A DNA stretch of 64,000 nt from Corynebacterium sp. MSK008 (GTDB lineage: Bacteria > Actinomycetota > Actinomycetes > Mycobacteriales > Mycobacteriaceae), in NCBI RefSeq assembly GCF_030232585.1, contig NZ_JASPJX010000001.1, positions 288,238 through 352,237 of the forward strand. The letters run 5' to 3'. Positions 47,469 through 56,875 of this stretch are shown piece after piece. The notes beneath the pieces were generated by a model. The model was not told the DNA's origin. It searched no databases and was given only the letters and a program-made list of their open reading frames with translations. How positions within the stretch are numbered: position 1 is the stretch's first letter; the number at the start of each line of letters is the position of its first letter. The position numbers and the translations under genes are program-made.

Positions 47469-47493
47469 ACGCCCGGGCGCGTGGCCCGGGCGT
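47469..47493. terminator. Terminator between the permease and ptsH
   Basis: ACGCCCGGGC and GCCCGGGCGT form a perfect 10-bp stem around GCGTG. On the minus strand it is followed by TTTTC, so it most clearly ends the ptsH transcript; the permease probably uses it too. Confidence 0.75.
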
Positions 47494-47518
47494 GAGCTCG
47501 TCGAGAAGCGAAAAGCGG

Positions 47519-47788
47519 TTACTCTTCGTCGAGGTTCTGCTCGATCAGCGCCGCGATCTTCTCTACCGCATCGGCGTTGTCAGAAGTGACCGTGACCTCG
47601 TCGCCGTGCTCCGCACCCATCGCCATGATCATCAGCGAGGAGGCAGCGTCCGTCTCGTCGTCATCGTCGCCACCGACAAGGGTCAGCAGAATCTCGTCGT
47701 CGTACTCGCCTGCAGCATCGGCGATCACCGTTGCAGGGCGTGCGTGCAGCCCGACGGTGGAACCGACCTTCACAGTCTTGGAAGCCAT
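47519..47788 (-). CDS. ptsH: Phosphocarrier protein HPr
   Basis: 89 residues with GLHARPA containing His15, the phosphate acceptor of the PTS, and SSLMIMAMGAEHGDEV in the position of the regulatory Ser. The stretch DDDDET is an acidic loop also present in C. glutamicum HPr. An SD (GGAAAGGA) precedes the ATG. In C. glutamicum the next genes would be ptsF, pfkB and fruR, then ptsI; here ptsH is followed directly by sugR. Confidence 0.95.
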   Translation of the reverse strand: MASKTVKVGSTVGLHARPATVIADAAGEYDDEILLTLVGGDDDDETDAASSLMIMAMGAEHGDEVTVTSDNADAVEKIAALIEQNLDEE

Positions 47789-47923
47789 TCGGGTGTCCTT
47801 TCCGTTGTTTTCATTCAGGTCTGCAACGAGTGTAGGTCGCAAACAGGCGAAGATGCCACCATATCCGCGGAGAAAACCCCGCAGCGTTGCGTTGGCATGC
47901 GCCGGGCCGAGTGGCTCTGGCCA

Positions 47924-48709
47924 CTACGGCTGTGCGAGCACAACCTCGACCCCGTGCGAGCGCAGCTCGTCCACGAAGGCCGATGGGGCTTCGGCGTCGG
48001 TGATCACCACATCGATATCCGCAAGCGGCGCGAAGCTGACCACGTAGTCGTTGCCAAGCTTCGTGGAATCGCAAAGCACGACTACGCTGCGCGCATTGGT
48101 CACCATCGCGGCCTTCACCGCCGCCTCCTGGGCGTCTACTGTGGAAAGGCCGTGGCCGATGGACAACGCATTAGTTCCCACGAACGCCACGTCAGCGCGC
48201 AGGAGGGCGAGCGTGCGAAGCGCGGTACTGCCGACAACCGCCTGGCTGATCGGCCGGACGGAACCGCCGAGGAGCTGCACGTCATTCAGACCAGAATCGC
48301 TCAGCTCTAAGGCAGTGGGGATGGAGTTGGTCACCACCGAGTACTCCCGGTCCCCACGGGTTTCCGCAAGACGCTTGCCCAAGCTGCTGATGGTAGTGCC
48401 CGAGTCCAAAAAGATCGTGCTGCTCTGGGCATCCGGAACAAACTGCAGCGCAGTTTCCGCAATCGCGGCCTTGGCGGCTAGCGACGCTCGTTGACGGGTA
48501 TCGAGCGGGATCTCGGTTGAACGGTAAGACTGGTTCGCCACCGCGCCGCCGTGGACGCGGTGCACCGCGCCTTCATCATGCAACGCCGAAAGGTCACGGC
48601 GGATCGTCTCCGCGGTGACGTCGAAGCGCTGCGCCAACTCGGTGACGTTGACGCGGCCTTCAACTGCGGTCAAAGACGCGATTTGGCGTCTACGCTCCTC
48701 GGCGTACAT
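47924..48709 (-). CDS. sugR: DeoR-family sugar-metabolism regulator (SugR)
   Basis: 261 residues. N-terminal HTH (GRVNVTELAQRFDVTAETIR, then RDLSALHDEGAVHRVHGGAV) and a C-terminal sugar-phosphate-binding DeoR effector domain (FLDSGTTISSLGKRLAET). In C. glutamicum SugR represses pts and glycolytic genes and sits beside lexA, as here. A weak 6-bp hairpin (AGTGGC/GCCACT) follows its end. The symbol rests on position and family. Next gene downstream is ptsH. Confidence 0.85.
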   Translation of the reverse strand: MYAEERRRQIASLTAVEGRVNVTELAQRFDVTAETIRRDLSALHDEGAVHRVHGGAVANQSYRSTEIPLDTRQRASLAAKAAIAETALQFVPDAQSSTIFLDSGTTISSLGKRLAETRGDREYSVVTNSIPTALELSDSGLNDVQLLGGSVRPISQAVVGSTALRTLALLRADVAFVGTNALSIGHGLSTVDAQEAAVKAAMVTNARSVVVLCDSTKLGNDYVVSFAPLADIDVVITDAEAPSAFVDELRSHGVEVVLAQP

Positions 48710-48781
48710 CTATCTCCTGCGCTTCTAGCTGTGCGGCATCCAGTCCGTGGATCGGCGGGGTGTACGGTGCAAACGCACCGA

Positions 48782-49462
48782 CTAAAGAGTACGGAACACC
48801 GAGATGACGCGCCCCATGATCTCCGCCTCGTCGCCCTTGATCGGCTGGAAAGCGTCATTGTGGGGCAACAGCCACACACCGGTGGAGTCGCGGTGGAACT
48901 CCTTCACCGTCGCCTCGCCGTCCAGAAGCGCCGCGACGAATTCCCCCTCCTCCGCGTTCGGCTGGGAGCGGACCACAACCCAGTCGCCGTCGAGGATGCC
49001 AGCCTCGCGCATGGATTCGCCGACGACCTTGAGCATGAACACGTCGCCGTCGCCGAGCAGCTCCTCGGGCAGCGGGTAGTAGGTGTCCACGTTCTCCTCG
49101 GCGAGGATCGGCGCACCTGCCGCGATCTGGCCGACCACCGGCACGTAGCGCGCGTTTCCGGAATCCTCCGGCTTCGCCTCCTGCGGCTTGCGCTTCTTAC
49201 GCCCAGTCTCCGGCAGCTGGCGCAGGTCCACTGCGCGCGGCTTGTTCGGGTCGCGGCGAAGGAAACTCTTCTTTTCCAGTTCCTTGAGCTGGTATGCGAC
49301 GGAGGAGGTGGACTGCAAACCGGCGGCATCGCCAATCTCTCGGATGCTCGGCGGGTAACCGCGCAGAACAACTGCGTCTTGGATGACCTGGAGGATTCGG
49401 CGCTGACGGTCAGACAGAGCGTTGTAATCCGGGTTGCCGGGCTCGGACTTCTTTCGTGCCAT
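48782..49462 (-). CDS. lexA: SOS repressor LexA
   Basis: 226 residues. Winged HTH at ~17-70 (LSDRQRRILQVIQDAVVLRG); cleavage bond Ala115-Gly116 (IAAGAPI); catalytic Ser150 (VVGESM) and Lys187 (ATVKEF). RecA filaments trigger autocleavage. It diverges from the divS-like gene over a 210-bp region carrying several SOS boxes. Confidence 0.97.
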   Translation of the reverse strand: MARKKSEPGNPDYNALSDRQRRILQVIQDAVVLRGYPPSIREIGDAAGLQSTSSVAYQLKELEKKSFLRRDPNKPRAVDLRQLPETGRKKRKPQEAKPEDSGNARYVPVVGQIAAGAPILAEENVDTYYPLPEELLGDGDVFMLKVVGESMREAGILDGDWVVVRSQPNAEEGEFVAALLDGEATVKEFHRDSTGVWLLPHNDAFQPIKGDEAEIMGRVISVFRTL

Positions 49463-49515
49463 GACGTTCTCCTTGGGCTCGGTGGCGTTGTGCGCCTACG
49501 AACCTACCAGATAGG

Positions 49516-49531
49516 GCACTCATGTTCGATG
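49516..49531 (-). promoter_or_regulatory. SOS box close to lexA
   Basis: Read on the minus strand, TCGAACATGAGTGCCC matches the left half of the LexA consensus. It lies ~55-70 bp before the lexA ATG and fits autorepression. Confidence 0.55.
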
Positions 49532-49575
49532 GTTACGAGGTTTGGGTGGACACGCATCGGCCGTGGTGCTATAAA

Positions 49576-49619
49576 TCGAACACGTAATCGTATTCGAACA
49601 AATGAACGTTAGAACGTTC
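49576..49619. promoter_or_regulatory. SOS box cluster in the divS-like promoter
   Basis: Three LexA-like elements in 44 bp: TCGAACACGTAATCGT (49576-49591), TCGAACAAATGAACGT (49594-49609) and TTAGAACGTTCGAG centred on the palindrome GAACGTTC (49612-49619). The divS-like ATG is 53 bp further on. Cooperative LexA binding is likely. Confidence 0.7.
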
Positions 49620-49672
49620 GAGCGTGTCGGCGCCGAACGTAATGTGTGCCGCGAAACGAAGGGAGACCCAAC

Positions 49673-50053
49673 ATGTCTGTAGCAATCAATCCAGTACACA
49701 ATGCATTCGTATCTCGCCCGGGTGCCGCAGCCGTGGTTCCCCCGGCGGAGGTTTGGGATGTAGATTCTGCGTCGCAGCACCGAACCAGCGGTGCCGGTGT
49801 TCGAACCATTTCCGGATCCCATCGAACGAGTGCTCGTTCGGCGTCCACAGCGGTTTCGGGCGGTTCCCCCGATGCGAACACGTTCGAAACACGGCACGAG
49901 ACGCGCGACACGCTCGTGCTCGGCGTGTGCATGACTGCGGCGCTGCTCATCGGTTCTGCCTTCGGCGGCGTCTTCTCGGCGCAGGACGAGGATCCGTCCT
50001 CGATGACCAGCGGTCAGGCGGCCCACACCGCCACCGTGGCAACGGCGCGATAG
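49673..50053 (+). CDS. divS: SOS cell-division suppressor, DivS-like
   Basis: 126 residues: a long polar N-terminus rich in Ser, Thr and Ala (~1-75), one membrane helix (~80-100: LVLGVCMTAALLIGSAFGG) and a short outer tail. No LysM domain. The position divergent to lexA and the SOS boxes match divS of C. glutamicum, which blocks septation during the SOS response. ATG at 49673 follows GGGAGA. Sequence is poorly conserved, so the name rests on position, topology and SOS control. Confidence 0.8.
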   Translation: MSVAINPVHNAFVSRPGAAAVVPPAEVWDVDSASQHRTSGAGVRTISGSHRTSARSASTAVSGGSPDANTFETRHETRDTLVLGVCMTAALLIGSAFGGVFSAQDEDPSSMTSGQAAHTATVATAR

Positions 50054-50120
50054 GCAGGGCGTAGACTCACGGCTAGACCAAGCCTTGAACACGCCTTGAA
50101 TACTCCGGGGGTGGAAAACC

Positions 50121-50579
50121 GTGTTTTGTCCCTTTTGCCACAATGAGCAGTCCCGTGTCACGGACTCGCGTCTGGTCGAAGCAGGCTCCGCCATTCGTCG
50201 CCGCCGGGAGTGCACCGAGTGCGGGGGCCGATTCACCACAGTGGAAAAGGCCGTGTTGACAGTTGTGAAACGCAACGGCGTGAGCGAACCGTTTGACCGC
50301 GACAAACTCATCGTCGGCGTGCGCCGAGCATGCCAAGGCCGCGATGTCACCGACGACGCATTGAAGCGCCTCGCCCAGGAAGTGGAAGAAACTGTTCGCG
50401 CGCAAGGCAGCTCGCAGGTGCCCGCCCACGAGATCGGTTTGGCCGTCCTTGAGCCGCTTCGTGCACTGGACGAAGTGGCGTACTTGCGTTTCGCGTCCGT
50501 GTACAAGTCTTTCGAGAGCGCGGACGACTTCGAATCCGAAATCCGGCTCATGCGCCGCCGCGACCGCGAAGACTTCTAA
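50121..50579 (+). CDS. nrdR: Transcriptional repressor NrdR
   Basis: 152 residues. The zinc ribbon uses FCPFC and [12 protein letters not shown]; the ATP-cone ([20 protein letters not shown]) follows. NrdR senses ATP/dATP and represses ribonucleotide reductase genes. GTG start with GGGGGTGG upstream. The order lexA-divS-nrdR-hrpA is as in C. glutamicum. Confidence 0.97.
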   Translation: MFCPFCHNEQSRVTDSRLVEAGSAIRRRRECTECGGRFTTVEKAVLTVVKRNGVSEPFDRDKLIVGVRRACQGRDVTDDALKRLAQEVEETVRAQGSSQVPAHEIGLAVLEPLRALDEVAYLRFASVYKSFESADDFESEIRLMRRRDREDF

Positions 50580-50594
50580 CCCGCGGTCCCGGGG

Positions 50595-53500
50595 CTAACG
50601 CAGAGCGTCAATCTTTTTCTCAATACGGCGTTGGCTCACCGGCTTCGGTGTTCCTAACCGTTGCGCAAACAAGCTCACTCGCAGCTCCTCGATCTGCCAC
50701 ACAATGTCCTTGTACGCCTCCGTCTTCGTGCGGCCAGCGGGCAGGGACTTCATGCGCTGGGCCAAGTAGGCCTTCACCGAATCAATCACTGACTGTCTGT
50801 CGGCGTCTCGGTCCGGATCCAGGCGCATGTCCTCCAGTCGGATCCGCATCGCGTCGATGTAGCGGGGCAGATGCTGCAAGTGGCCGATACCGTGGACAGT
50901 CACCGCGTGCTTCGGCAGGAAAAACTGCAGCTGCGACTCCATGTCGTCGATAGCTGGGCCTTCCCACTGCTGCAGCTCCGCGGCGATGTTCGCGTACTCC
51001 GCAAGCGCGGGCGCAAGCGTGACTACCACGCGGCGCACCCCGCCAGCGACCTGGGGACGGATTTCGGCCACGAGCGCGTCGAACTCTTCGGGGGAGCGCA
51101 CCGGCCCGCCGGAGGAGAACATCAGATCTCGGATAACAGCAACGCGGGCGTCCTCCACAAGTCCTGCGGCGCCGCCGTGCGGGTAGCGGTCCACCGCCAC
51201 CTTTTGGCGCAGCGGCAGCCCCTTGGTCATCTGCGCGGCGTTGACCGTGATTTCGCGCAGTAGCAGCGTCAGCGTCGCCGTGACCATAGAGGCGTCCGCG
51301 GCGGCCTTCGTCGGGTGCACCGTGACCTTCACGCCATCCTTGGTGGCTTCGAGTGCCGGGTAGGCGTCGACCTCGTTGCCGTCGATAGTCGTGGTCACCG
51401 TCTCCGGCACCGCACCGAGGGAGTCGGTAGTCCACTTCGCCACCGCATCCGACTCGGAGGTGCGCCCTGCCTTGGATACGGAGGACTTGATCTTGCCGGC
51501 CTGGCGGCGCTTCAGTGCGCCGAGATCCGTGTCGTGGTCGACCACTTTGCCGCGGCGGTCGATCGCGGCAAACGTCACCTTCAGATGCTCGGGCAGCGCA
51601 GAGGGGTTGAAGTCGGTGCCGTTGATGCCGCGCCCGCCGACGCTGCGCAACGCATCCGCGAGTGCCTCGGCGAACGGCGTTTCGCGCAGCTCGCTTTCGC
51701 TGGCACCGTCGGCCTCCTGCTGCGCGCGGATCGCATCGAGGGCACGCTCGGCGAAGTCGGGTGCCGGCACTACGGTCTTGCGCAGCGCCTTCGGCAGCGT
51801 GCGGATGTACTCCGCGGCCAGCTCGGAGCGCAGCCCCGGCACCAACCAGTCGAAACCTTCCGGCCGCAGGTTAGCCAAAAGCGGCACGGGCACGTCTACG
51901 GTGACGCCGTCGAAAGGATCGCCCGGCTCGAACTTGTAGCGCAGCGCGTAGTCGATGGAGCCCTGGCGCCATACCTCGGGGAAGGCGGTGGCAGAGGAAT
52001 CCACACCCTCGTCATCGACGAGTGCGGCTGGATCGAAGTCCAGATAGTGCTTGTCCTCGGCCCGCTTCTTCTTCCACCAGGAGTCGAAGTGGCGGGCGGT
52101 GGTCACGCTTTGCGGCAGGCGCGAATCGTAGAACTCGAACAGTGTGTCCTCGTCCACCACAAGGCCGCGGCGGCGCACCTTTTCTTCCACCTCAGCGGCC
52201 TCGGCGAGCAGGGCTTCGTTGTGGTCGATGAACTGGTGGTGGCGGTTCCAATCGCCCTCGAGCAGGGCATGGCGGATGAACATGTTGCGCGCGCCCTCGG
52301 CGTCCACACGGTGGTAAGGCACCAGCCGGTCGCGCACAATGGTGACGCCGTAGAGCATCGATTTTTGGTGCACCATCGCAGCCGAGCGCTTCCGCGACCA
52401 CACGGGTTCGGAGTAGCTGTGCTTCATCAGGTCGCCGGCGGTAGCTTCCACCCAGGCAGGCTCGATCTTGGCCACGTCGCGCGCCCACAGGCGCGAGGTC
52501 TCCACCAGCTCGGCGGCCATGAGGAACTCCGGGGGCTTTTTGCTGAGCGACGACCCCGGGAAGACCATAAACCTCGTCCCTCGCGCGCCCTGGAACTCCT
52601 TCGAGTTGCCGTCACGGGCGCCGATGTTGGACAGCAGGCCGGTCAGCAGTGATTTGTGGATCGCGTCGGCATCGCGTTCCCCGGCGACGTTCTCGGCGCG
52701 CGACCAGCCCAGCTGGCGTTCCACGTCGCGAAGTTGGCGCACGAGGTCGAACCATTCGCGGATGCGCATGTAGTGCAAGAATTCGCGCTTCATGCGTTTG
52801 CGGAAGGCGTTGCCGGACAGTTCGTCGCGCGAGTCGCCGATGTAGTCCCACAGCTTCAGCGAGGACAGGAAGTCCGACGTGGCGTCTTTGAACCGGGCGT
52901 GGGCCTGGTCTGCCTGGGCCTGGTATTCCAGGGGGCGCTCGCGCACGTCCTGGATGGTCATGCTGGCCACGATCACGGTGACGTCGTCGAGCACGCCGAG
53001 GCGGTTGGCCTCCACCAGCATGCGCGCCATCTTCGGGTCCACCGGGATGCGCGCGATGTCGCGCCCGACGCCAGTGAGCACCGGCGCGCCGTCGCGCTCC
53101 TTGTCTGAAATTGCACCGAGCTCGTGCAGGAGCAGCAACCCGTCGCGCACGGATTTTTGGTCCGGCGGCTGGATGAAGGGGAAGTCGTTGATGTCGCCCA
53201 AGCGCAGGGAGATCATCTGTAGCACCACGGACGCCAGGTTGGTGCGCAGAATCTCCGGGTCGGTGAACTCGGGGCGCGCCTCGAAGTTGTCTTCCGAGTA
53301 CAGGCGGATGGCCACGCCATCGGCGATACGGCCGGAGCGGCCGGAGCGCTGGTTAGCGGAGGCCTGGGAGATCTCCTCGATGGGCAGGCGCTGCACCTTG
53401 GTGCGTGTGGAGTACCGCGAGATACGGGCCAGGCCGGTATCAACCACGTAGTGGATGCCCGGCACGGTCAGCGAGGTTTCCGCGATGTTGGTGGACAGCA

Positions 53501-54560
53501 CGATGCGCCTACCGGAGTGCGGGGCGAAGACCCGGTGCTGTTCCGCGTTGGACAAGCGGCCGAACAGGGGCACGACTTCCACGCCGCGCCAGTGCTGTTT
53601 TTCAATGGCCTCCATGCAGTCGCGGATGTCGCGCTCGGAGGCGAAGAAGCACAAGATGTCGCCCTCGCCCTCGCGCATGAGTTCCTTGCAGGCGTCGACC
53701 ACACCGTCGATCATGTCGGTGTCGACTTCCTTGACGGAGCCGTCTTTGCCTTGCACCTGCTCCACCAGCGGGCGGTAGCGGATCTCCACCGGGTAGGTGC
53801 GCCCGGAGACCTCGATGATGGGGGCGGGGTTGCCCTCCGCATCGGCGAAGTGCTCCGCAAACGCTTCGGGGTCGATGGTTGCGGAGGTGACAATCACCTT
53901 CAGGTCCGGGCGTTTTGGCAGCAGCCGCTTGAGATACCCGAGCAGAAAGTCGATGTTCAGCGAACGCTCGTGCGCCTCGTCGATGATGATCGTGTCGTAG
54001 GCGTTTAAAAACCTGTCGCGCTGCATTTCGGCGAGCAAGATGCCGTCCGTCATCAGCTTCACCGCAGTGGACTCGGACACGCGGTCGTCGAAGCGGATGG
54101 CGTAGCCGACGGACTCGCCGATGTTCTGGCCCAGCTCGTCGGCGATGCGCTCCGCCACAGTGCGCGCGGCGAGCCTGCGCGGCTGCGTGTGCCCGATCAG
54201 TCCTCGGCGGCCGCGTCCCAGCTCCAGCAGCATCTTTGGAATCTGGGTGGTCTTGCCGGAGCCGGTTTCACCCGCGATCACCACGACCTGGTTGTCGCGC
54301 ACCAGCTCCATGATGTCCTCGCGCCGCGCGGACACCGGCAGGCTCTCCGGGTACGTGATCTCGGGGATAAGCGCATCACGCTTAGCGACGGCAGCTGCCG
54401 CCTTGTCCACGTCCGCCCCAATCGCCGTCAACGCTTCAGGGGAGTTGGCCTTCTTCAGACGACGGCGGAACCTGCGCACGTCCGCGATCGGGACGCCGTC
54501 GAGTGCTTCGTACAGCTGCGGCTTCGTGGGAGGTGGTGTAGGGGATACGTGCTCATTCAT
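50595..54560 (-). CDS. hrpA: ATP-dependent helicase HrpA (DEAH)
   Basis: 1321 residues. Motif I GETGSGKTTQIPK, motif II DEAH in IIIDEAHERSLNIDFLLGY, motif III TSATID, motif VI QRSGRSGRIADG; C-terminal OB/HA2-like and DUF3418 regions follow. HrpA is an RNA helicase linked to mRNA processing and ribosome rescue. Full length for the family, no disruption. Convergent with nrdR (15 bp) and 15 bp from oxyR. Confidence 0.96.
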   Translation of the reverse strand: MNEHVSPTPPPTKPQLYEALDGVPIADVRRFRRRLKKANSPEALTAIGADVDKAAAAVAKRDALIPEITYPESLPVSARREDIMELVRDNQVVVIAGETGSGKTTQIPKMLLELGRGRRGLIGHTQPRRLAARTVAERIADELGQNIGESVGYAIRFDDRVSESTAVKLMTDGILLAEMQRDRFLNAYDTIIIDEAHERSLNIDFLLGYLKRLLPKRPDLKVIVTSATIDPEAFAEHFADAEGNPAPIIEVSGRTYPVEIRYRPLVEQVQGKDGSVKEVDTDMIDGVVDACKELMREGEGDILCFFASERDIRDCMEAIEKQHWRGVEVVPLFGRLSNAEQHRVFAPHSGRRIVLSTNIAETSLTVPGIHYVVDTGLARISRYSTRTKVQRLPIEEISQASANQRSGRSGRIADGVAIRLYSEDNFEARPEFTDPEILRTNLASVVLQMISLRLGDINDFPFIQPPDQKSVRDGLLLLHELGAISDKERDGAPVLTGVGRDIARIPVDPKMARMLVEANRLGVLDDVTVIVASMTIQDVRERPLEYQAQADQAHARFKDATSDFLSSLKLWDYIGDSRDELSGNAFRKRMKREFLHYMRIREWFDLVRQLRDVERQLGWSRAENVAGERDADAIHKSLLTGLLSNIGARDGNSKEFQGARGTRFMVFPGSSLSKKPPEFLMAAELVETSRLWARDVAKIEPAWVEATAGDLMKHSYSEPVWSRKRSAAMVHQKSMLYGVTIVRDRLVPYHRVDAEGARNMFIRHALLEGDWNRHHQFIDHNEALLAEAAEVEEKVRRRGLVVDEDTLFEFYDSRLPQSVTTARHFDSWWKKKRAEDKHYLDFDPAALVDDEGVDSSATAFPEVWRQGSIDYALRYKFEPGDPFDGVTVDVPVPLLANLRPEGFDWLVPGLRSELAAEYIRTLPKALRKTVVPAPDFAERALDAIRAQQEADGASESELRETPFAEALADALRSVGGRGINGTDFNPSALPEHLKVTFAAIDRRGKVVDHDTDLGALKRRQAGKIKSSVSKAGRTSESDAVAKWTTDSLGAVPETVTTTIDGNEVDAYPALEATKDGVKVTVHPTKAAADASMVTATLTLLLREITVNAAQMTKGLPLRQKVAVDRYPHGGAAGLVEDARVAVIRDLMFSSGGPVRSPEEFDALVAEIRPQVAGGVRRVVVTLAPALAEYANIAAELQQWEGPAIDDMESQLQFFLPKHAVTVHGIGHLQHLPRYIDAMRIRLEDMRLDPDRDADRQSVIDSVKAYLAQRMKSLPAGRTKTEAYKDIVWQIEELRVSLFAQRLGTPKPVSQRRIEKKIDALR

Positions 54561-54575
54561 AACCAGAGCGTGAGT

Positions 54576-55532
54576 CTAGCGCGGCAGCAGCTTCCGGCTC
54601 GATTCCGTCGCTTCCTCAAAGGCGCGGGATACCAACTCGCCGAGCTGCTCGAACTCCGGGCGGCGCCGCGACGACGCCCGCATGGCGAGCCCGACGGTGC
54701 GCTTCGCATCCACGCCCGGGCCGAACGTGGACACTGCGATGCCGGGACGAGCGCACTCCGTGGACAGGGCCGACACGGGCACCAACGTGGAACCCAGTCC
54801 GGCCACTACCAGCTGCACGACCGTGGTCAGTGACGCGGCTCGGGTGACCGACTGCGCGCCGGGGGAGCGGTTGACCTCGGCGATCTTGCACAGTTCCACG
54901 ATCTGGTCGCGCAGGCAGTGCCCGTCGTCCAGCAACAGCAACTCGAGGTTGTGCAGTGCGTTGAGGTCGAGATCTCCTCTGCCGGCCAGAGGGTGGTCGG
55001 GGGCGGTGATCACGGCGAAGGTTTCGTCGTAAAGCGGGATTTCCGAAACCCCGGTGGCGCCGGTCGGAGTGGCGAGCACTGCGACGTCGATCTGGCCGTC
55101 GCGAAGCCGCTGCAGCAGCTCCTCGGTCTGGTTCTCCACAATGCGCGGCTCCAAATCCGGGTACTCATCTTCTAAAAGCTTCAGCAGCGTCGGCAGGATA
55201 TACGGCGCGATGGTGGGGATTACTCCGATGTTCAGCGGCCCGGATAGTACTCCGAGAGCGCCGCGGGATTGCGCCACGAATGCGTCGGCGGCCTCCAGCG
55301 TCGCCTTGGCGTAAGGGAGGAGTTCCTCGCCGGTGGGGGTGACAATGACGCGCCGGGTGGAGCGTTCGATGAGCTGGATACCCAGGCCTGACTCCAAGGC
55401 GGCGAGCGCCTGCGACAGCGACGGCTGCGAGATGCCGAGCTTGTTCGCCGCGGAGACGAAGTGCTTCTGCTCGGCGACGGTGACAAACGTCCGGAGCTGA
55501 GCGAGCGTCGGTTTATACTCTCTATTAGCCAT
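54576..55532 (-). CDS. oxyR: Peroxide sensor OxyR (LysR family)
   Basis: 318 residues. LysR HTH (AQLRTFVTVAEQKHFVSAAN, then LGISQPSLSQALAALE) and redox Cys pair in LDDGHCLRDQIVELC (C206, C215), equivalent to Cys199 and Cys208 of E. coli OxyR. H2O2 oxidises the pair. It is divergent from ahpC and its start codon touches the operator, so self-repression is likely. Confidence 0.95.
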   Translation of the reverse strand: MANREYKPTLAQLRTFVTVAEQKHFVSAANKLGISQPSLSQALAALESGLGIQLIERSTRRVIVTPTGEELLPYAKATLEAADAFVAQSRGALGVLSGPLNIGVIPTIAPYILPTLLKLLEDEYPDLEPRIVENQTEELLQRLRDGQIDVAVLATPTGATGVSEIPLYDETFAVITAPDHPLAGRGDLDLNALHNLELLLLDDGHCLRDQIVELCKIAEVNRSPGAQSVTRAASLTTVVQLVVAGLGSTLVPVSALSTECARPGIAVSTFGPGVDAKRTVGLAMRASSRRRPEFEQLGELVSRAFEEATESSRKLLPR

Positions 55533-55533
55533 G

Positions 55534-55560
55534 CCTATGAACCTACACGAAGTTCATAGG
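55534..55560. promoter_or_regulatory. OxyR operator between oxyR and ahpC
   Basis: CCTATGAAC and GTTCATAGG are perfect inverted arms with a 9-bp spacer, 1 bp upstream of the oxyR start codon and ~90 bp before ahpC. A T-N11-A core (T and A in these arms) fits a LysR-type site. Confidence 0.75.
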
Positions 55561-55649
55561 TTTTTACGTTGAAAGCCCGAGCGATCTATGTCATACTGGG
55601 TGCTGTCCGTTGAAAAATCCCTTTGACCAGTTTCTTTGGAGGAATTTCT

Positions 55650-56246
55650 ATGCCGATCATGACTGTTGGAGAGCGTTTCCCGGAGTTTGACCTTGTCGCG
55701 CTGAAGGGCGGCAACCTGAAGGAAGCCAACGCATCCTCCCCGGACGACTACTTCGAGAACGTGTCGCTGGATAAGTACGAGGGCAAGTGGAAGATCGTCT
55801 TCTTCTACCCGAAGGACTTCACCTTCGTCTGCCCGACCGAGATCGCGGCGTTCGGCAAGCTCAACGAGGAGTTCGAGGACCGCGACACCCAGGTGCTCGG
55901 CGGCTCCACCGACAACGAGTACTCCCACTTCAACTGGCGCGCGACCCACGAGGACCTGCTGGATGTCCCGTTCCCGATGTTCGCTGATGTCCGCCACGAC
56001 CTGATCCGCGCTCTCGGCGTTGAGAACGCCGACGGTGTTGCGGACCGCGCAACCTTCATCATCGATCCGGACGGTGTGATCCAGTTCGTCTCTGTCACCC
56101 CGGACGCTGTCGGCCGCAACGTCGACGAGGTCCTGCGTGTGCTCGACGCGCTGCAGTCTGAAGAGGTCTGCGCTTGCGACTGGCAGAAGAACGACCCGAC
56201 CAAGAACATCGACAAGATGGCTGTGGTCCAGGAGTCCCTGAAGTAA
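55650..56246 (+). CDS. ahpC: Alkyl hydroperoxide reductase / peroxiredoxin AhpC
   Basis: 198 residues. Peroxidatic Cys61 in DFTFVCPTE; two candidates for the resolving Cys at 174 and 176 (EEVCACDWQ). This is the mycobacterial-type three-Cys AhpC that is reduced by AhpD. GGAGGA 7 nt before the ATG is one of the best SDs in the window. Confidence 0.97.
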   Translation: MPIMTVGERFPEFDLVALKGGNLKEANASSPDDYFENVSLDKYEGKWKIVFFYPKDFTFVCPTEIAAFGKLNEEFEDRDTQVLGGSTDNEYSHFNWRATHEDLLDVPFPMFADVRHDLIRALGVENADGVADRATFIIDPDGVIQFVSVTPDAVGRNVDEVLRVLDALQSEEVCACDWQKNDPTKNIDKMAVVQESLK

Positions 56247-56263
56247 CAGCGAAGGAGAACACG

Positions 56264-56788
56264 ATGTCCATTGAGAACCTGCGCGGCGCACTGCCGGAGT
56301 ACGCGAAGGACCAGAAGCTCAACCTCGGTACGCTGACCCGCTCCACCGAGCTCAGCGAGCAGCAGCTCTGGGGCACCCTTCTCGCCTCCGCGGCAGCGAC
56401 CCGTAACGCGAAGGTCATCGCCGAGATCGCTGAGGAAGCCAAGGAGCACCTCTCCGAGGAGGCTGTGGAGGCCGCGTACGGCGCCGCCACCGTCATGGCG
56501 ATGAACAACGTCGCCTACCGCGCCAAGGGCTGGCTCGGCGACGATTACGCCAACGTGAAGTTCGGCCTGCGCATGAACATCATCTCGAAGCCGGGCGTGG
56601 AAAAGGCCGACTTCGAGCTGTGGTCGCTGGCTGTGTCCGCCATCAACGGCTGCGAGCACTGCGCCGTGGCGCACGCCAACACCGTCCGCGAGGAGGGCGT
56701 GACTAAGGAGCAGGTCTGGGAGGCTGTCAAGGTCGCTGGCGTCGTCCAGGCAGTAGCCCAGGCACTGGCCATCGAGGACGCCCGCTAA
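56264..56788 (+). CDS. ahpD: Alkylhydroperoxidase AhpD
   Basis: 174 residues, all-helical. Active site CEHCAVAH with Cys130, Cys133 and His137. It relays electrons from lipoylated acyltransferase (Lpd/SucB) to AhpC. It is 17 bp after ahpC with its own SD (AAGGAG), under the same OxyR-controlled promoter. Confidence 0.96.
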   Translation: MSIENLRGALPEYAKDQKLNLGTLTRSTELSEQQLWGTLLASAAATRNAKVIAEIAEEAKEHLSEEAVEAAYGAATVMAMNNVAYRAKGWLGDDYANVKFGLRMNIISKPGVEKADFELWSLAVSAINGCEHCAVAHANTVREEGVTKEQVWEAVKVAGVVQAVAQALAIEDAR

Positions 56789-56801
56789 GCAATAACGCTT
56801 T

Positions 56802-56862
56802 ACGACGGCACGACCTCCGGCAGGATCCCGCGTTGCGCGGGGTTTGCCGGAGGTTTCGTCGT
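56802..56862. terminator. Large nested hairpin between ahpD and ocd
   Basis: Three nested arm pairs: ACGACG/CGTCGT, CCTCCGGCA/TGCCGGAGG and CCCGCG/CGCGGG around TTG. This long stem lies in the convergent gap and should stop transcription in both directions. Confidence 0.75.
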
Positions 56863-56875
56863 GAAGCGAGCAGCT

